NCBI RefSeq assembly: GCF_900101895.1
Contig: NZ_FMVF01000006.1
Location: forward strand, 173,220-237,219
Direction of reading: 5' to 3'
DNA length: 64,000 bases
From: Flavobacterium caeni
GTDB taxonomy: Bacteria; Bacteroidota; Bacteroidia; Flavobacteriales; Flavobacteriaceae
In this document: piece after piece, positions 18,128 through 29,729 of the stretch
Numbering within the stretch: position 1 is the stretch's first letter
How the letters are laid out: every line of letters begins with the position of its first letter
Notes under the pieces: generated by a model
The model's input: the letters and a program-made list of their open reading frames with translations, nothing else
Database searches by the model: none
Told to the model about the DNA's origin: nothing
Translations under genes and position numbers: made by a program

Positions 18128-19204
18128 ATGAACCAAGAGCATCCATTCCGCAAAGGACGCGGCGCGCAAATCAACGTGCCCAATCGGTTTTTTGCCCATT
18201 CGCAGGAAACGCTCGACGATTTTTTGAACTATTGTGCGCTCGAAGGCGACGATCCAGACGACAACAAAACGCAATTCCTCGAAGTGTTTCCCAAAACCAT
18301 CGTCAACAAGGTAGACAGTCCCGATGTGGGCATGGGTTACTCGATGAATGTATACCAGGGTTGCGAACACGGGTGTATTTATTGCTACGCGCGAAATTCG
18401 CACGAGTACTGGGGCTACAGCGCGGGGCTCGATTTTGAACGCAGGATCCTGGTCAAGAAAAACGCGCCGCAATTGCTCGAAGAAAAACTCAAAAGCAAAA
18501 ACTGGACGGCGCATCCCATCGTCATGTCGGGCAACACCGATTGCTATCAGCCTGCCGAACGCCAATTCCAAATCACGCGGCAATGCCTTGAAATCTTTCT
18601 CAAGTACAAACACCCCGTGGGCATCATCACCAAGAACGCCTTGGTCTTGCGCGATTTGGATTTGCTCAAGACACTCGCCAAAGAGAATCTGGTGGGCGTA
18701 AACGTTTCGATCACATCGACCAACGAAAGGACACGGCTGCTGCTCGAACCGCGCACCGCCACGATACACAAAAGGTTAGAGGCCGTGCGGATTTTGTCTG
18801 AAAACGGTATTCCGGTCAATGTCATGCTCGCGCCCATCATCCCCGGAATCAACAGCCACGAGATCCTGCCTTTGGCCAAGGCTGCCGCCGATGCGGGTGC
18901 GTTGTCGATTGCGCATACCGTCGTGCGGCTCAACGGCGCCATTGGCGAGATTTTTACCGATTGGATCCAAAAGGCGATGCCCGATCGGGCCGACAAAGTG
19001 CTCAACCAAATCAAGGCGTGCCACGGCGGGTCGCTCAACGACAGCCAGTGGGGGCAACGCATGCGCGGCGAGGGCGAGTTCGCGCAAATGATCAAATCGC
19101 AAATGAATTTGGCCAAAAAGAAGTTTTTTGCGGGACGGTCTTTTCCGGTGCTCAACACCAATTTGCATGCGCCTTGTAAGGACGGACAACTTCGTTTGTT
19201 TTAA
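18128..19204 (+). CDS. PA0069-type radical SAM protein (SplB-like)
   Basis: 358 residues. The cluster-binding cysteines are in YQGCEHGCIYCYAR (Cx3Cx2C, ~residues 77-84), placing it in the radical SAM superfamily. The aromatic-rich YSMNVYQGC lead-in and the MSGNTDCYQPAE stretch are typical of the PA0069/SPL-like subgroup. Members are related to spore photoproduct lyase but occur in bacteria that do not sporulate. Their substrate is not known to me. The gene stands alone, divergent from the mevalonate pair, with 125 bp between the two start codons. Confidence 0.88.
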   Translation: MNQEHPFRKGRGAQINVPNRFFAHSQETLDDFLNYCALEGDDPDDNKTQFLEVFPKTIVNKVDSPDVGMGYSMNVYQGCEHGCIYCYARNSHEYWGYSAGLDFERRILVKKNAPQLLEEKLKSKNWTAHPIVMSGNTDCYQPAERQFQITRQCLEIFLKYKHPVGIITKNALVLRDLDLLKTLAKENLVGVNVSITSTNERTRLLLEPRTATIHKRLEAVRILSENGIPVNVMLAPIIPGINSHEILPLAKAAADAGALSIAHTVVRLNGAIGEIFTDWIQKAMPDRADKVLNQIKACHGGSLNDSQWGQRMRGEGEFAQMIKSQMNLAKKKFFAGRSFPVLNTNLHAPCKDGQLRLF

Positions 19205-19349
19205 ATGGTGTCGGTTCGCGACCGAATGGGCCGCGCCGCGGTTGTAACAATTTGCGCGATGCGCGTCCAATGGCTGCGCCCGATTGCATTTAACAGCAAA
19301 AAACGGTGCTATTCCAAAAATTTTCACTAAAATTGACACCTATTATTTT

Positions 19350-21533
19350 ATGAAAGCATTTATGACTCCGAACAAGCTTGCCGCGCTCTTGTGTTTTGTG
19401 TGTTTATCGTTGGCCGCCCAACCCAAAATCACGGTCGAAGACATCTACACCGGCGCGTTCAAGACCAAGGGAATGGACGAGCTCCAGTCGATGAAAAACA
19501 CCAACCAGTACACGGTGCTCAACTACGACAGGGCTTCGCGCAGCATGCAGATCGATTTGTTCGATTTTGCGACACTCAAGAAAGTGGCGACGCTCGTAGA
19601 TTCCAAAGCATTCAAACCGCTGGCCGATGGGATCGACAGCTATACCTTTTCGCCCGACGAGAAGATGATCCTGATCGCCAACAATTCGAGTCCTATTTTC
19701 CGCCATTCGTTTACGGCCAATTATGTGCTGTTCGACTTGAACACCAAAGAAGCCACGACATTGTTCGATTTTGCGGTGCAGGAACCCACGTTTTCGCCCG
19801 ACGGCAAAAAGATCGCCTACGCCAAGGACAACAATTTGTACGTGTACGATATCGCTTCGAAGAAAACGCAGCAAATCACGAGCGATGGTAAAAAGAACAG
19901 CATCATCAACGGCATCACCGACTGGGTGTATGAAGAGGAATTCGCGTTCGTGCGCGCCTACGACTGGAGCGCCGACGGGAGCAAGATCGCCTTTATCCGC
20001 TTTGACGAAACCCAAGTACCCGAGTTCACGATGAACGTGTTCCACAAGGATTTGTATCCGAAAAACGAAACGTTCAAGTATCCGAAAGCGGGCGAGAAGA
20101 ATTCAGATGTTTCGCTCAAGATTTACGACGTCAAATCGAATACCACCAAGAACATCGCGTTGGGCAATTACAAGGATTTTTACATCCCGCGTCTCAAATG
20201 GACCAGCGATGCCAATGTGCTCAGCGTACAGGTGTTGAACCGCCACCAGGACAACCTCGATTTGGTTTTTGTTGACGGGAATTCGGGCGCGGCCAAAGTG
20301 ATCCTCAACGAAAAGGACAACGCCTACGTAGACATCACCGACAACCTCACGTTTTTGAAAGACAACAGTTTTATCTGGACCAGCGAAAAGGACGGTTTCA
20401 ACCACATTTATGTGTACGACAAGAACGGCAAGCTCAAGAACCAGGTCACCAAAGGGCCTTGGGAAGTGACGGCCTACTACGGTTTTGACGAAAAAAACAA
20501 GACGATTTTTTACCAATCGGTCGAGAACGGATCGATTAACCGCGACATTTACCGCATCGGCCTGGACGGCAAGAACAAAGTGCGCCTGTCTTCGCAAACC
20601 GGCACCAACGACGCGACGTTCAGCCCGAATTTCGATTTGTATGTCTGCAAATTTTCGAGCGCGACCACGCCTACGGTGTTCACGTTGAACAGCGCCAAGG
20701 ACGGCAAGCAAGTCCAGTCGATTGTCGACAACCAAGCGCTGGCCGACAAACTCAAGAACTACAACCTGGGCAGCAAGGAATTTTTTGTCCTCAAGACCGA
20801 AAAAGGGCACGAACTCAACGCCTGGATCTTAAAGCCAAAAGATTTCGACCCGAAGAAAAAATACCCGGTGTTCATGTACCAGTATTCTGGACCGGGCTCG
20901 CAACAGGTGAACAACGACTGGAACAACGCCGACGATTATTGGTTCCAAAGCCTTGCGCAACAAGGGTATCTCGTGGCCTGCGTCGATGGTCGCGGAACGG
21001 GGTTCAAGGGTGCGGCGTTCAAGAAATGCACGCAAAAGCAGTTGGGCAAGTACGAAGTCGAAGACCAGATCGACGCGGCCAAAGTCATCGGCAACTATCC
21101 GTATGTCGACAAATCGCGTATCGGTATCTTTGGTTGGAGCTACGGCGGGTTCATGTCGTCGAATTGTTTGTTCAAAGGCAACGACGTGTTCAAGATGGCC
21201 ATTGCGGTGGCGCCTGTGACCAACTGGCGTTTCTACGATTCGGTGTACACCGAGCGCTACATGCAGACGCCGCAGGAAAACGCGTCGGGGTATGACGACA
21301 ATTCGCCCATCAACCACGTCGACAAACTCAAAGGAAAATTTTTGCTGATCCACGGATCGGGCGACGACAACGTGCACATGCAAAACACCATGCAAATGAT
21401 GGAAGCGCTCATCCAGGCCAACAAACAGTTCGATTCGCAAATCTACCCCGACAAAAACCACGGCATCTATGGCGGCAAGACACGTATCCAGCTCTACAAC
21501 AAGATGACGAACTTTATCAAAGACAACCTATAA
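19350..21533 (+). CDS. Dipeptidyl peptidase IV (S9B serine peptidase)
   Basis: 727 residues from the ATG at 19350 (MKAFMTPNKL), which places the signal peptide (ending SLAAQ) at the N-terminus. An upstream ATG would add 22 non-signal residues. An eight-bladed propeller (~50-480) is followed by the alpha/beta hydrolase domain (~500-727). The nucleophile Ser is in GWSYGGFMS, the Asp in GSGDDNVH and the His in DKNHGIYG. The substrate amino-end anchor, the double Glu, is present in WVYEEEFAF. It releases N-terminal X-Pro or X-Ala dipeptides in the periplasm. Three peptide transporters follow directly. Confidence 0.95.
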   Translation: MKAFMTPNKLAALLCFVCLSLAAQPKITVEDIYTGAFKTKGMDELQSMKNTNQYTVLNYDRASRSMQIDLFDFATLKKVATLVDSKAFKPLADGIDSYTFSPDEKMILIANNSSPIFRHSFTANYVLFDLNTKEATTLFDFAVQEPTFSPDGKKIAYAKDNNLYVYDIASKKTQQITSDGKKNSIINGITDWVYEEEFAFVRAYDWSADGSKIAFIRFDETQVPEFTMNVFHKDLYPKNETFKYPKAGEKNSDVSLKIYDVKSNTTKNIALGNYKDFYIPRLKWTSDANVLSVQVLNRHQDNLDLVFVDGNSGAAKVILNEKDNAYVDITDNLTFLKDNSFIWTSEKDGFNHIYVYDKNGKLKNQVTKGPWEVTAYYGFDEKNKTIFYQSVENGSINRDIYRIGLDGKNKVRLSSQTGTNDATFSPNFDLYVCKFSSATTPTVFTLNSAKDGKQVQSIVDNQALADKLKNYNLGSKEFFVLKTEKGHELNAWILKPKDFDPKKKYPVFMYQYSGPGSQQVNNDWNNADDYWFQSLAQQGYLVACVDGRGTGFKGAAFKKCTQKQLGKYEVEDQIDAAKVIGNYPYVDKSRIGIFGWSYGGFMSSNCLFKGNDVFKMAIAVAPVTNWRFYDSVYTERYMQTPQENASGYDDNSPINHVDKLKGKFLLIHGSGDDNVHMQNTMQMMEALIQANKQFDSQIYPDKNHGIYGGKTRIQLYNKMTNFIKDNL

Positions 21534-21555
21534 CCAAAACTAAATCCTAAACAAA

Positions 21556-23247
<1,692 letters not shown>

Positions 23248-23257
23248 TCCAAAGCCT

Positions 23258-24916
23258 ATGTGGAGCAAACACCCTAAAGCATTGCCGTACCTGTTCCTGT
23301 CTGAAATGTGGGAACGCTTCGGCTACTATTTGATGATTGGCATCTTTACGTTGTACCTGAAAGATGTCGAGGCCGGTTTTGCGATGACCGAAAAAGAGGC
23401 GTCCGATTTGTACGGTACGTTCATCGCGCTGGTATTCCTGACGCCGTTCATTGGAGGATTGGTCGCCGACCGTTACTTTGGCTACCGCAAATCGATCATC
23501 ATCGGTGGATTGCTGATGGGGGCCGGGTATTTCCTGATGGGCGTCCATTCGGTGACCATGTTGTATGTGGCGATGACACTCGTGATCGTCGGCAACGGAT
23601 TTTTTAAGCCCAACATTTCGACATTGCTCGGCAATTTCTATTCGAACGACCAATACCGCGACAAAAAGGACGAAGGCTACAACATTTTTTACATGGGCAT
23701 CAACGTGGGTGCGTTCATCTGCAACTTCTTTGGCGCCGCGCTGCAAATCATGCTTGGTTGGCAGTATGCGTTCATGGCCGCGGGTGTGGGCATGTTCATC
23801 GGTGTGATTGTGTTCATGCTCGGTACGAAACACTACGCGGGTTACGACCAAAAGAAAGGCACGCAACCGGGCGACATGCCGTTTTACAAAATCGTGTTGT
23901 TCATTTTGGTGCCGTCGGTTGTGTTTGGCGTCATCGGCTGGCTCCTCAAGGGCGTGGCTTCGGCCAGCAATCCCGACAGCTACATTTTTGGATCCGACAG
24001 TACCGATGCGTTCATCTTTGCGTGTATTCCGGTCATCTTTTTTTACACCAGTTTGTATGTCAAGGCCAAGGCCGATGAAAAACGTCCGATTGGGGCGTTG
24101 CTCGCGATATTCGGGGTGGTCATCCTGTTTTGGGCGGTGTTCAAGCTCAACGGATCGGCGCTCACCACGTGGGCCGACCGCTATACCGACCGCGAGGTGA
24201 CGGGCACCACCGAAAGCGCGTTCTCGTCGCTTAAACTGGCCAAGGAAGTCGAGTTCAAGAAAGATTCGGTCGAATTGTACGACGACCAGTTCCGTTTGCA
24301 AAAACAAGACGGCGTGGTGCAAAAAGAAGTCAATTATCCGCTGTATTTTAGAAATGTCAAGCCCGAAGAAAAACCATCCGAAGGCGCCAAGGTTTCGTTG
24401 TGGGCCACCAATTTGAGCCAATCGATCAACCCCGGCTGGGTCATCATCCTGACACCGCTGGTCGTGGCGTTTTTTACCTATTTGCGCAGCCGCGGCAAAG
24501 AACCGTCGACGCCCACCAAAATTGCGTTCGGCCTGCTCATCTCGGCCTTGTCTGTGCTCGTGATGGTGGCCGCGGTCAAGATCGGCGCCAACGGTACCGA
24601 AAAAGTCAGCGTGTGGTGGCTCGTGGCCAATTACGGCATCATCACCATCGGCGAATTGTTCCTGAGTCCGATGGGGCTTTCGATCGTATCGAAGCTCAGC
24701 CCTACCAACATCACGTCGCTCATGATGGGCGGCTGGTTCTTGTCGACCTCGATCGGCAACAAGCTCAGCGGCGTATTGGCCAGCATGTGGGACAGTTACG
24801 AAGACAAAAGCCACTTTTTTTGGGTCAATTTCGGACTACTCATGTTTGCGACGCTTTTGATGTTCGCATTGCTCAAACAACTCAACAAAGTCATGGCCGA
24901 AAAAGGCATCAAATAA
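23258..24916 (+). CDS. POT/PTR2 family peptide MFS transporter (second of three)
   Basis: 552 residues. ExxER in SEMWERFGYY and PTR2 signature FYMGINVGAF. It differs from its neighbours by a long, charged, probably extramembrane loop of ~85 residues (about 305-390, from SALTTWADRYTDRE to the helix starting LWATNLSQ). The last base is one before the next start codon. The three paralogues in series probably have different peptide preferences, which cannot be read from sequence. Confidence 0.92.
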   Translation: MWSKHPKALPYLFLSEMWERFGYYLMIGIFTLYLKDVEAGFAMTEKEASDLYGTFIALVFLTPFIGGLVADRYFGYRKSIIIGGLLMGAGYFLMGVHSVTMLYVAMTLVIVGNGFFKPNISTLLGNFYSNDQYRDKKDEGYNIFYMGINVGAFICNFFGAALQIMLGWQYAFMAAGVGMFIGVIVFMLGTKHYAGYDQKKGTQPGDMPFYKIVLFILVPSVVFGVIGWLLKGVASASNPDSYIFGSDSTDAFIFACIPVIFFYTSLYVKAKADEKRPIGALLAIFGVVILFWAVFKLNGSALTTWADRYTDREVTGTTESAFSSLKLAKEVEFKKDSVELYDDQFRLQKQDGVVQKEVNYPLYFRNVKPEEKPSEGAKVSLWATNLSQSINPGWVIILTPLVVAFFTYLRSRGKEPSTPTKIAFGLLISALSVLVMVAAVKIGANGTEKVSVWWLVANYGIITIGELFLSPMGLSIVSKLSPTNITSLMMGGWFLSTSIGNKLSGVLASMWDSYEDKSHFFWVNFGLLMFATLLMFALLKQLNKVMAEKGIK

Positions 24917-24917
24917 T

Positions 24918-26432
24918 ATGGACAGAATACCTATAGACCTCGCGCACATCCAGGATTTCAAAGGAAAATACCCCAAGCAGTTGTGGTATTTGTTCTTCAG
25001 CGAAATGTGGGAGCGCTTTTGTTTTTACGGCATGCGCGGGATGCTGGTCGTGTTCATGGTGAGCCAGCTCGGCATGAACGAAAAAGTGGCCAACCTGCAA
25101 TACGGCGCCACCCAGGCCTGGGTGTATGCCTTTACGTTTATCGGCGGGTTGTTTGCAGACAAAATCCTCGGGCTTCGCAAATCGCTGTTTTGGGGCGGGA
25201 TGCTCATGATTGTGGGCAGCATCATCTTGTCGATCGATCCCAAGAATTTCTTTTTTATCGGTATCGGTTTTACGATCATCGGGACGGGATTTTTCAAACC
25301 CAATATTTCTTCGATGGTGGGCCAGTTGTACAAAGACGGCGATCCGCGTCGCGATGCGGGCTTTTCGTTCTTTTACATGGGCGTCAATCTGGGCGCGCTC
25401 ATCGGCGGTTACATTTGCATCGCCGTGGCTGAGGGGTCGTTGTGGCAGTCACTCGTTCCCGAACACCTGCGCTGGAACGTAGGCTTCGGTTTTGCGGCCG
25501 TCGTGATGGTCATCAGCTTGCTCACGTTTACGCAGACACAAAAATCATTGGGCCCCATCGGGCTCACGCCGTTGCCGCATTTGGAATTGAACCAAAGACG
25601 CACGCGCGAAATCGCGACCTATGTCGGGTCGTTGGTGCTTGTCCCGATTATCATCGCCATGGTCGCCAACACCGAATACACCAGCTATTTTATGATGGTC
25701 ATTGGCCCCGCGTCGATTTTGTACCTGTTTTATGAGATGAAGAGTTTTACCGCAGTCGAGAACAAGAAGTTGCTCGCGGCGCTGGTGTTCATCGTCTTTT
25801 CGATCTTTTTTTGGGCGTTTTTCGAACAAAGTGGCGGGTCGCTCAGTTTGTTCGCGGCCAACAACCTGAACAATGAAGTGCTCGGGATTGCGCTAAGCCC
25901 GAACGGGGTAAACAATTCGGCCAATTCGTTTTTCGTGATCGGATTCGCCGCGCTCGTCGGACTGGTGTGGCTCTGGATGGCCAAGCGCAACATCGAACCG
26001 AACACGGTGGTCAAATTCGGACTCGGGTTTTTGTTTCTCGCGGGCGGTTTCTGGATTTTCTATTACACCAAGTTTTTCGCCAACGAACAAGGCATCACGT
26101 CGCTTGGTATCTTTACGCTCGGGTGGTTTGTGATTACGTTTGGTGAATTGTGTCTGTCGCCCATCGGGATGTCGGCCATGACCAAACTTTCGCCGCAAAA
26201 AACGCAGGCCGTGATCATGGGGATGTGGTTTTTGGCATCGGCCTACGGACAGTATTTTGCGGGCTTACTCGGCGCCAACATTGCCGAAGCTTCCGAAAAT
26301 GCCACCAATGCCGAAAAGTTAAACGTATATGCCGACGGTTATTATCAGCTCGCTTTGTATGCGTTAATTGCGGGAATTGTTTTAATTTTGATTTCGCCGC
26401 TCGTCAAAAAGTTGATGCAGGACGTTAAATAA
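24918..26432 (+). CDS. POT/PTR2 family peptide MFS transporter (third of three)
   Basis: 504 residues. ExxER in SEMWERFCFYGMRG and PTR2 signature FYMGVNLGAL. It is the most compact of the three. Its sequence around the first helix is nearer to the first paralogue than to the second. It starts one base after the second transporter and is followed after 25 bp by a secreted thioredoxin-like protein. Confidence 0.92.
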   Translation: MDRIPIDLAHIQDFKGKYPKQLWYLFFSEMWERFCFYGMRGMLVVFMVSQLGMNEKVANLQYGATQAWVYAFTFIGGLFADKILGLRKSLFWGGMLMIVGSIILSIDPKNFFFIGIGFTIIGTGFFKPNISSMVGQLYKDGDPRRDAGFSFFYMGVNLGALIGGYICIAVAEGSLWQSLVPEHLRWNVGFGFAAVVMVISLLTFTQTQKSLGPIGLTPLPHLELNQRRTREIATYVGSLVLVPIIIAMVANTEYTSYFMMVIGPASILYLFYEMKSFTAVENKKLLAALVFIVFSIFFWAFFEQSGGSLSLFAANNLNNEVLGIALSPNGVNNSANSFFVIGFAALVGLVWLWMAKRNIEPNTVVKFGLGFLFLAGGFWIFYYTKFFANEQGITSLGIFTLGWFVITFGELCLSPIGMSAMTKLSPQKTQAVIMGMWFLASAYGQYFAGLLGANIAEASENATNAEKLNVYADGYYQLALYALIAGIVLILISPLVKKLMQDVK

Positions 26433-26457
26433 TGCCATCTGGCCAAAAAGTAGGATT

Positions 26458-26952
26458 ATGAAAAAGATTTTTATCGCGTTGTTGCTCCTGGCGGGTTCTT
26501 TCGCGACACAAGCACAAGATATTTATTGGGAAACCAATTTGAATAAGGCCGCCGATGTGGCCATGAAGGAAAACAAACCGTTGTTGCTGTTCTTTACGGG
26601 AAGCGATTGGTGCGGTTGGTGCATCCGACTGCAAAAGGAGGTTTTGAAAACCCCCGAGTTTGCCGATTGGGCGCAAAAAAATGTCGTTTTGGTCGAGCTC
26701 GATTTCCCAAGACGCACGCCGCTGCCCGCCGATTTGCAACAACAAAACATGCAATTGCAGCAAGTACTCGAAGTACGCGGTTACCCGACGGTATGGCTCG
26801 TGACCCCTACCAAGAAAGACGGCAAGATGAACCTGAGCAAACTGGGCAGTACGGGTTATGTGGCCGGTGGTCCATCCAAATGGCTCGAGGGCGCAAACCA
26901 GATTTTGGCCAACGGCAAATCGATGGACGCGCAGGCAGGCAAGAAAAGCTAG
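26458..26952 (+). CDS. Periplasmic thioredoxin-like protein with CGWC active site
   Basis: 164 residues. Signal peptide (1-19, TQAQ) and a thioredoxin fold whose active site is SDWCGWCIRL (~Cys 47 and 50). The cis-Pro is in VRGYPTVWL. Relatives of this Thioredoxin_7 type act as periplasmic disulfide reductants or holdases. It closes the DPP IV-transporter operon, which may mean that it maintains the secreted peptidase. That link is inferred from position alone. Confidence 0.88.
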   Translation: MKKIFIALLLLAGSFATQAQDIYWETNLNKAADVAMKENKPLLLFFTGSDWCGWCIRLQKEVLKTPEFADWAQKNVVLVELDFPRRTPLPADLQQQNMQLQQVLEVRGYPTVWLVTPTKKDGKMNLSKLGSTGYVAGGPSKWLEGANQILANGKSMDAQAGKKS

Positions 26953-26962
26953 ATCACGCGGT

Positions 26963-28978
26963 TTACAATTTGAAGAATCCCTTTTCGGCGGTGGCATGGA
27001 AAGGGATTTTGTATTTCTTGCACGTCGCTTTCCAACGGTCTACATAGCTTTTGTAATTGCTGGCGTCGGCCACGACGATTTTGGGTTGGACGGTTTGCAG
27101 CAGCCGGTCGAGGTTTTGTTTGGGCGATTGGCGCAGCAACAATACGTCGGGTTGAATTGTCGGCGGAATAACATTGGCGCTGTCGATGATCGCGATTTCG
27201 TTGCCTTCAAAGTAGACCGTGTTCTTGATCGGTAGGGTGGCGACAATGGTGGCAAAGTGCGCCGTCGCATAAGTTTGTACGGCCCGGCCTTCGGCAAAAT
27301 CGGAACTTCCGTAAATGGTAAGCCGCGAGCCATCGTGTGCGACGATGCCCGTATTTTTATAGACGTCGAAAACCAACCACTGTCGTTGTGTTTGGGTGTG
27401 CATCCGCGTCAGCAACACAACCGATTGAAAAATGAGTACCAACGTCAGGGCCAGCGTAGCCTTGGCAAAATTGGGACGCTCGAGCCAAAGTACCGCTGCG
27501 ACAATGAGTGCATACAACGCGATCATCATCGCCCGGTTCAACGGAATATCGGTCAGGACAAATTGCTCGAAAGACGCAATCCAACCGATAATTTCGTTGA
27601 GTATGCGCACACTGGCGGTAAGCGCCTGCGCCAATAAATCGGGCACGACACCAAAAATGGCGGGTACCATGGCAAGAATTCCAAGCGCCATGATGATACT
27701 GAGCAACGGGATCACGATCAGATTCGTGACAAAAAACAGCCCCGGAAATTGGTGGAAGTAGTAGATGCTGAGCGGCATCGTCCCGATTTGTGCCGCGAAC
27801 GAAACCGTCAGGATTTGCCAGAAATAGCGGGCGACGCGGTTTTTGGGTTGCCACCAATCGTCGAGCATCGGTTGAAGCCACAAGATGAAGAACAACGCCG
27901 CGTAACTCAATTGGAACCCGATGTCGAACAGGAACGAAGGCCGACAAACCAAGATCAGCAACGCCGATACCAGCAACGTATGAAAAATGTTCGTCTTGCG
28001 TTTGAGATGCATTCCCACCGCCATAAAACTAAACATGGTTACAGACCGTACCACCGATGGCGACAGCCCCGCAACAACGGCGAATCCCCACAAGCAAACC
28101 AAGACCAAGACCAGTTTGAAGCGGCGCATGGATTTGGTGTTGGGCAATAGCCGCAGCAGGGCATTGAGGAACACCATGAGCAAGCCCACGTGCAGCCCCG
28201 AGACCGATAGGATGTGTACGGCACCGGCCAGCTGGTAGTCGCGTACGGTTTCTGAATCGATTTCCTGTTGTTGGCCGAGCAATAGCGCAGCAATCACCGA
28301 CAGTTCTAAAGCGGCGCACCCGCTCTTTTCAAGGTTTTGCACGATCGTACTGCGCACGCGGTCGGCATAGCAGAAGATGTCTTTTACGGGTTGTTTGCGT
28401 ATCTTGAGGGTATGGGCATCGGCATAGACCTGCGCAAGGATTGACCGTTGGGCGAGGTAGGCGCCATAGTCAAATTGATCGGGGTTTTTGGGTTTTTTGT
28501 GTGCCAGCAGCGCGGCCTTGGTTTGGAGCACCGTTCCCACGGGCAGCGCCCGCCTAAAGTGGACGAGCGGCAACTGCAACAAGACTTTTCCCGTGACCGG
28601 TTTCCCGTCGATATGGGTCAGGTGGGCCACATACCGCTGTTGCGCGGGCGTGTTCTTGAGTCGTTCGCGCAACACCAATGCAAGCGTGTGCGGCGCATCG
28701 TCTGTATGGTGGATAAAATGCTTGGGGTTTAGTGTTTCGTCGTGGGCGACAAAAACCGCGGCGCCCAATGCAAATGAGAAAACCAAGGTAGCGATGCCAA
28801 AATAAGGGCGCTGTGCAAGGGTTCGTCGCGCGAGAACCCAGGTGGCCAGCAAGACCAACGAGGCAGCCAAAAGACACCAAAAAACAAAAATCGCGTTTGC
28901 CTTTCCATAAAAAGCAAACGCGATCCCGGCGGTAAACCACGGTGTAATCTTGGCGAGCGGAAATTGGCGTACTTTCAT
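26963..28978 (-). CDS. ComEC/Rec2 family DNA-uptake channel lacking an intact nuclease domain
   Basis: 671 residues from the ATG at 28978 (MKVRQF). An N-terminal DUF4131 region holds membrane segments and an OB-like part (~25-190). The Competence domain (~230-510) contains HILSVSGLHVGLL and many transmembrane helices. ComEC forms the inner-membrane channel for single-stranded DNA in transformation. The C-terminal ~130 residues look like a beta-lactamase-fold remnant, but the metal-binding HxHxDH motif is absent. The gene is downstream of the C40 peptidase on the same strand. Confidence 0.88.
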   Translation of the reverse strand: MKVRQFPLAKITPWFTAGIAFAFYGKANAIFVFWCLLAASLVLLATWVLARRTLAQRPYFGIATLVFSFALGAAVFVAHDETLNPKHFIHHTDDAPHTLALVLRERLKNTPAQQRYVAHLTHIDGKPVTGKVLLQLPLVHFRRALPVGTVLQTKAALLAHKKPKNPDQFDYGAYLAQRSILAQVYADAHTLKIRKQPVKDIFCYADRVRSTIVQNLEKSGCAALELSVIAALLLGQQQEIDSETVRDYQLAGAVHILSVSGLHVGLLMVFLNALLRLLPNTKSMRRFKLVLVLVCLWGFAVVAGLSPSVVRSVTMFSFMAVGMHLKRKTNIFHTLLVSALLILVCRPSFLFDIGFQLSYAALFFILWLQPMLDDWWQPKNRVARYFWQILTVSFAAQIGTMPLSIYYFHQFPGLFFVTNLIVIPLLSIIMALGILAMVPAIFGVVPDLLAQALTASVRILNEIIGWIASFEQFVLTDIPLNRAMMIALYALIVAAVLWLERPNFAKATLALTLVLIFQSVVLLTRMHTQTQRQWLVFDVYKNTGIVAHDGSRLTIYGSSDFAEGRAVQTYATAHFATIVATLPIKNTVYFEGNEIAIIDSANVIPPTIQPDVLLLRQSPKQNLDRLLQTVQPKIVVADASNYKSYVDRWKATCKKYKIPFHATAEKGFFKL

Positions 28979-29010
28979 ACCCAAAAGTACCGCATCGGCC
29001 GTTAAGGCTA

Positions 29011-29679
29011 TTACAGATTTACTATAATTCTGTTGGCTTGCGCATACGTGCGTCCGTAGTAGGGCTCCTTGGTCGACGAGATGATGACGCCTTTTTGCGT
29101 AGACGAATGGATGAACTTGATCTCGTCGTCGGTTACTTCGGTCACCATGCCCACGTGGTTGATGACGCTGCGGCCGTTGGTCTTGAAGAAAATCAGGTCG
29201 CCTTTCTGGATTTCGTCGTCGTCGAGCTTGCGGCCTACCTTAGACATGTCGTTTGAGGAACGCGGCAACGTGATGTCGAATTTTTGGAACGTCGAGAACA
29301 TCAAACCCGAACAATCGAAACCTGTGTTGGGATTGGTGCCGCCCGTTCGGTAACCCACACCCAGGTTGGCCTCGGCCGCATTGATGAGTTGCTTGACCAC
29401 ATAGCTCGCGTTGTCGCCCGAGGTTTCGTAATCGTCGGCATTGCGGTCGTTGATCTTGCTGTTGGTCGAACCCGTGGTATTTTTCTTGGCGGTAACGTTT
29501 CGGGAAGTTGGTTTGGTGCTCGCGTTGCGCGTGGGGGTCGTTTTGGCCACCGACTTGTTTTGCGGTGAACGGTAGATGCCTCTTTTTTCGGCTTCGGCTT
29601 TCGAAGTGATGATGTTGCTAGTGGGGCCGCAACTCACCAAAAAAGGGCACAGGAACAATAAGTAGGTTAGGTGTTTCAA
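29011..29679 (-). CDS. C40 family (NlpC/P60) lipoprotein peptidase
   Basis: 222 residues if translation starts at TTG 29679 (LKHLTYLL). A GTG at 29733 is in frame, but a perfect TATTTTTG promoter box at 29697-29704 lies between the two, so the TTG is preferred. It also gives a clean lipoprotein signal (LVSC). A Ser/Thr/Lys-rich linker (~30-95) leads to the NlpC/P60 domain, with catalytic Cys in GFDCSGL, His in INHVGMV and a third His in FIHSS. It should cut peptide stems of peptidoglycan in the periplasm. Confidence 0.85.
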   Translation of the reverse strand: MKHLTYLLFLCPFLVSCGPTSNIITSKAEAEKRGIYRSPQNKSVAKTTPTRNASTKPTSRNVTAKKNTTGSTNSKINDRNADDYETSGDNASYVVKQLINAAEANLGVGYRTGGTNPNTGFDCSGLMFSTFQKFDITLPRSSNDMSKVGRKLDDDEIQKGDLIFFKTNGRSVINHVGMVTEVTDDEIKFIHSSTQKGVIISSTKEPYYGRTYAQANRIIVNL

Positions 29680-29696
29680 GATGTGATAGATTTTTA

Positions 29697-29704
29697 CAAA
29701 AATA
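29697..29704 (-). promoter_or_regulatory. -7 promoter box that sets the C40 peptidase start
   Basis: TATTTTTG on the minus strand. Transcription would begin near 29690, downstream of the GTG at 29733 and upstream of the TTG at 29679. Confidence 0.55.
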
Positions 29705-29729
29705 TAGAAAATATTTTTAAACGGAAAAA

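Noticed and set aside
18230..19200. Spore photoproduct lyase (splB) as the name for the radical SAM gene
   Set aside because: The organism is not a spore former, and the sequence pattern fits the broader PA0069-like group, so only the family name is given.
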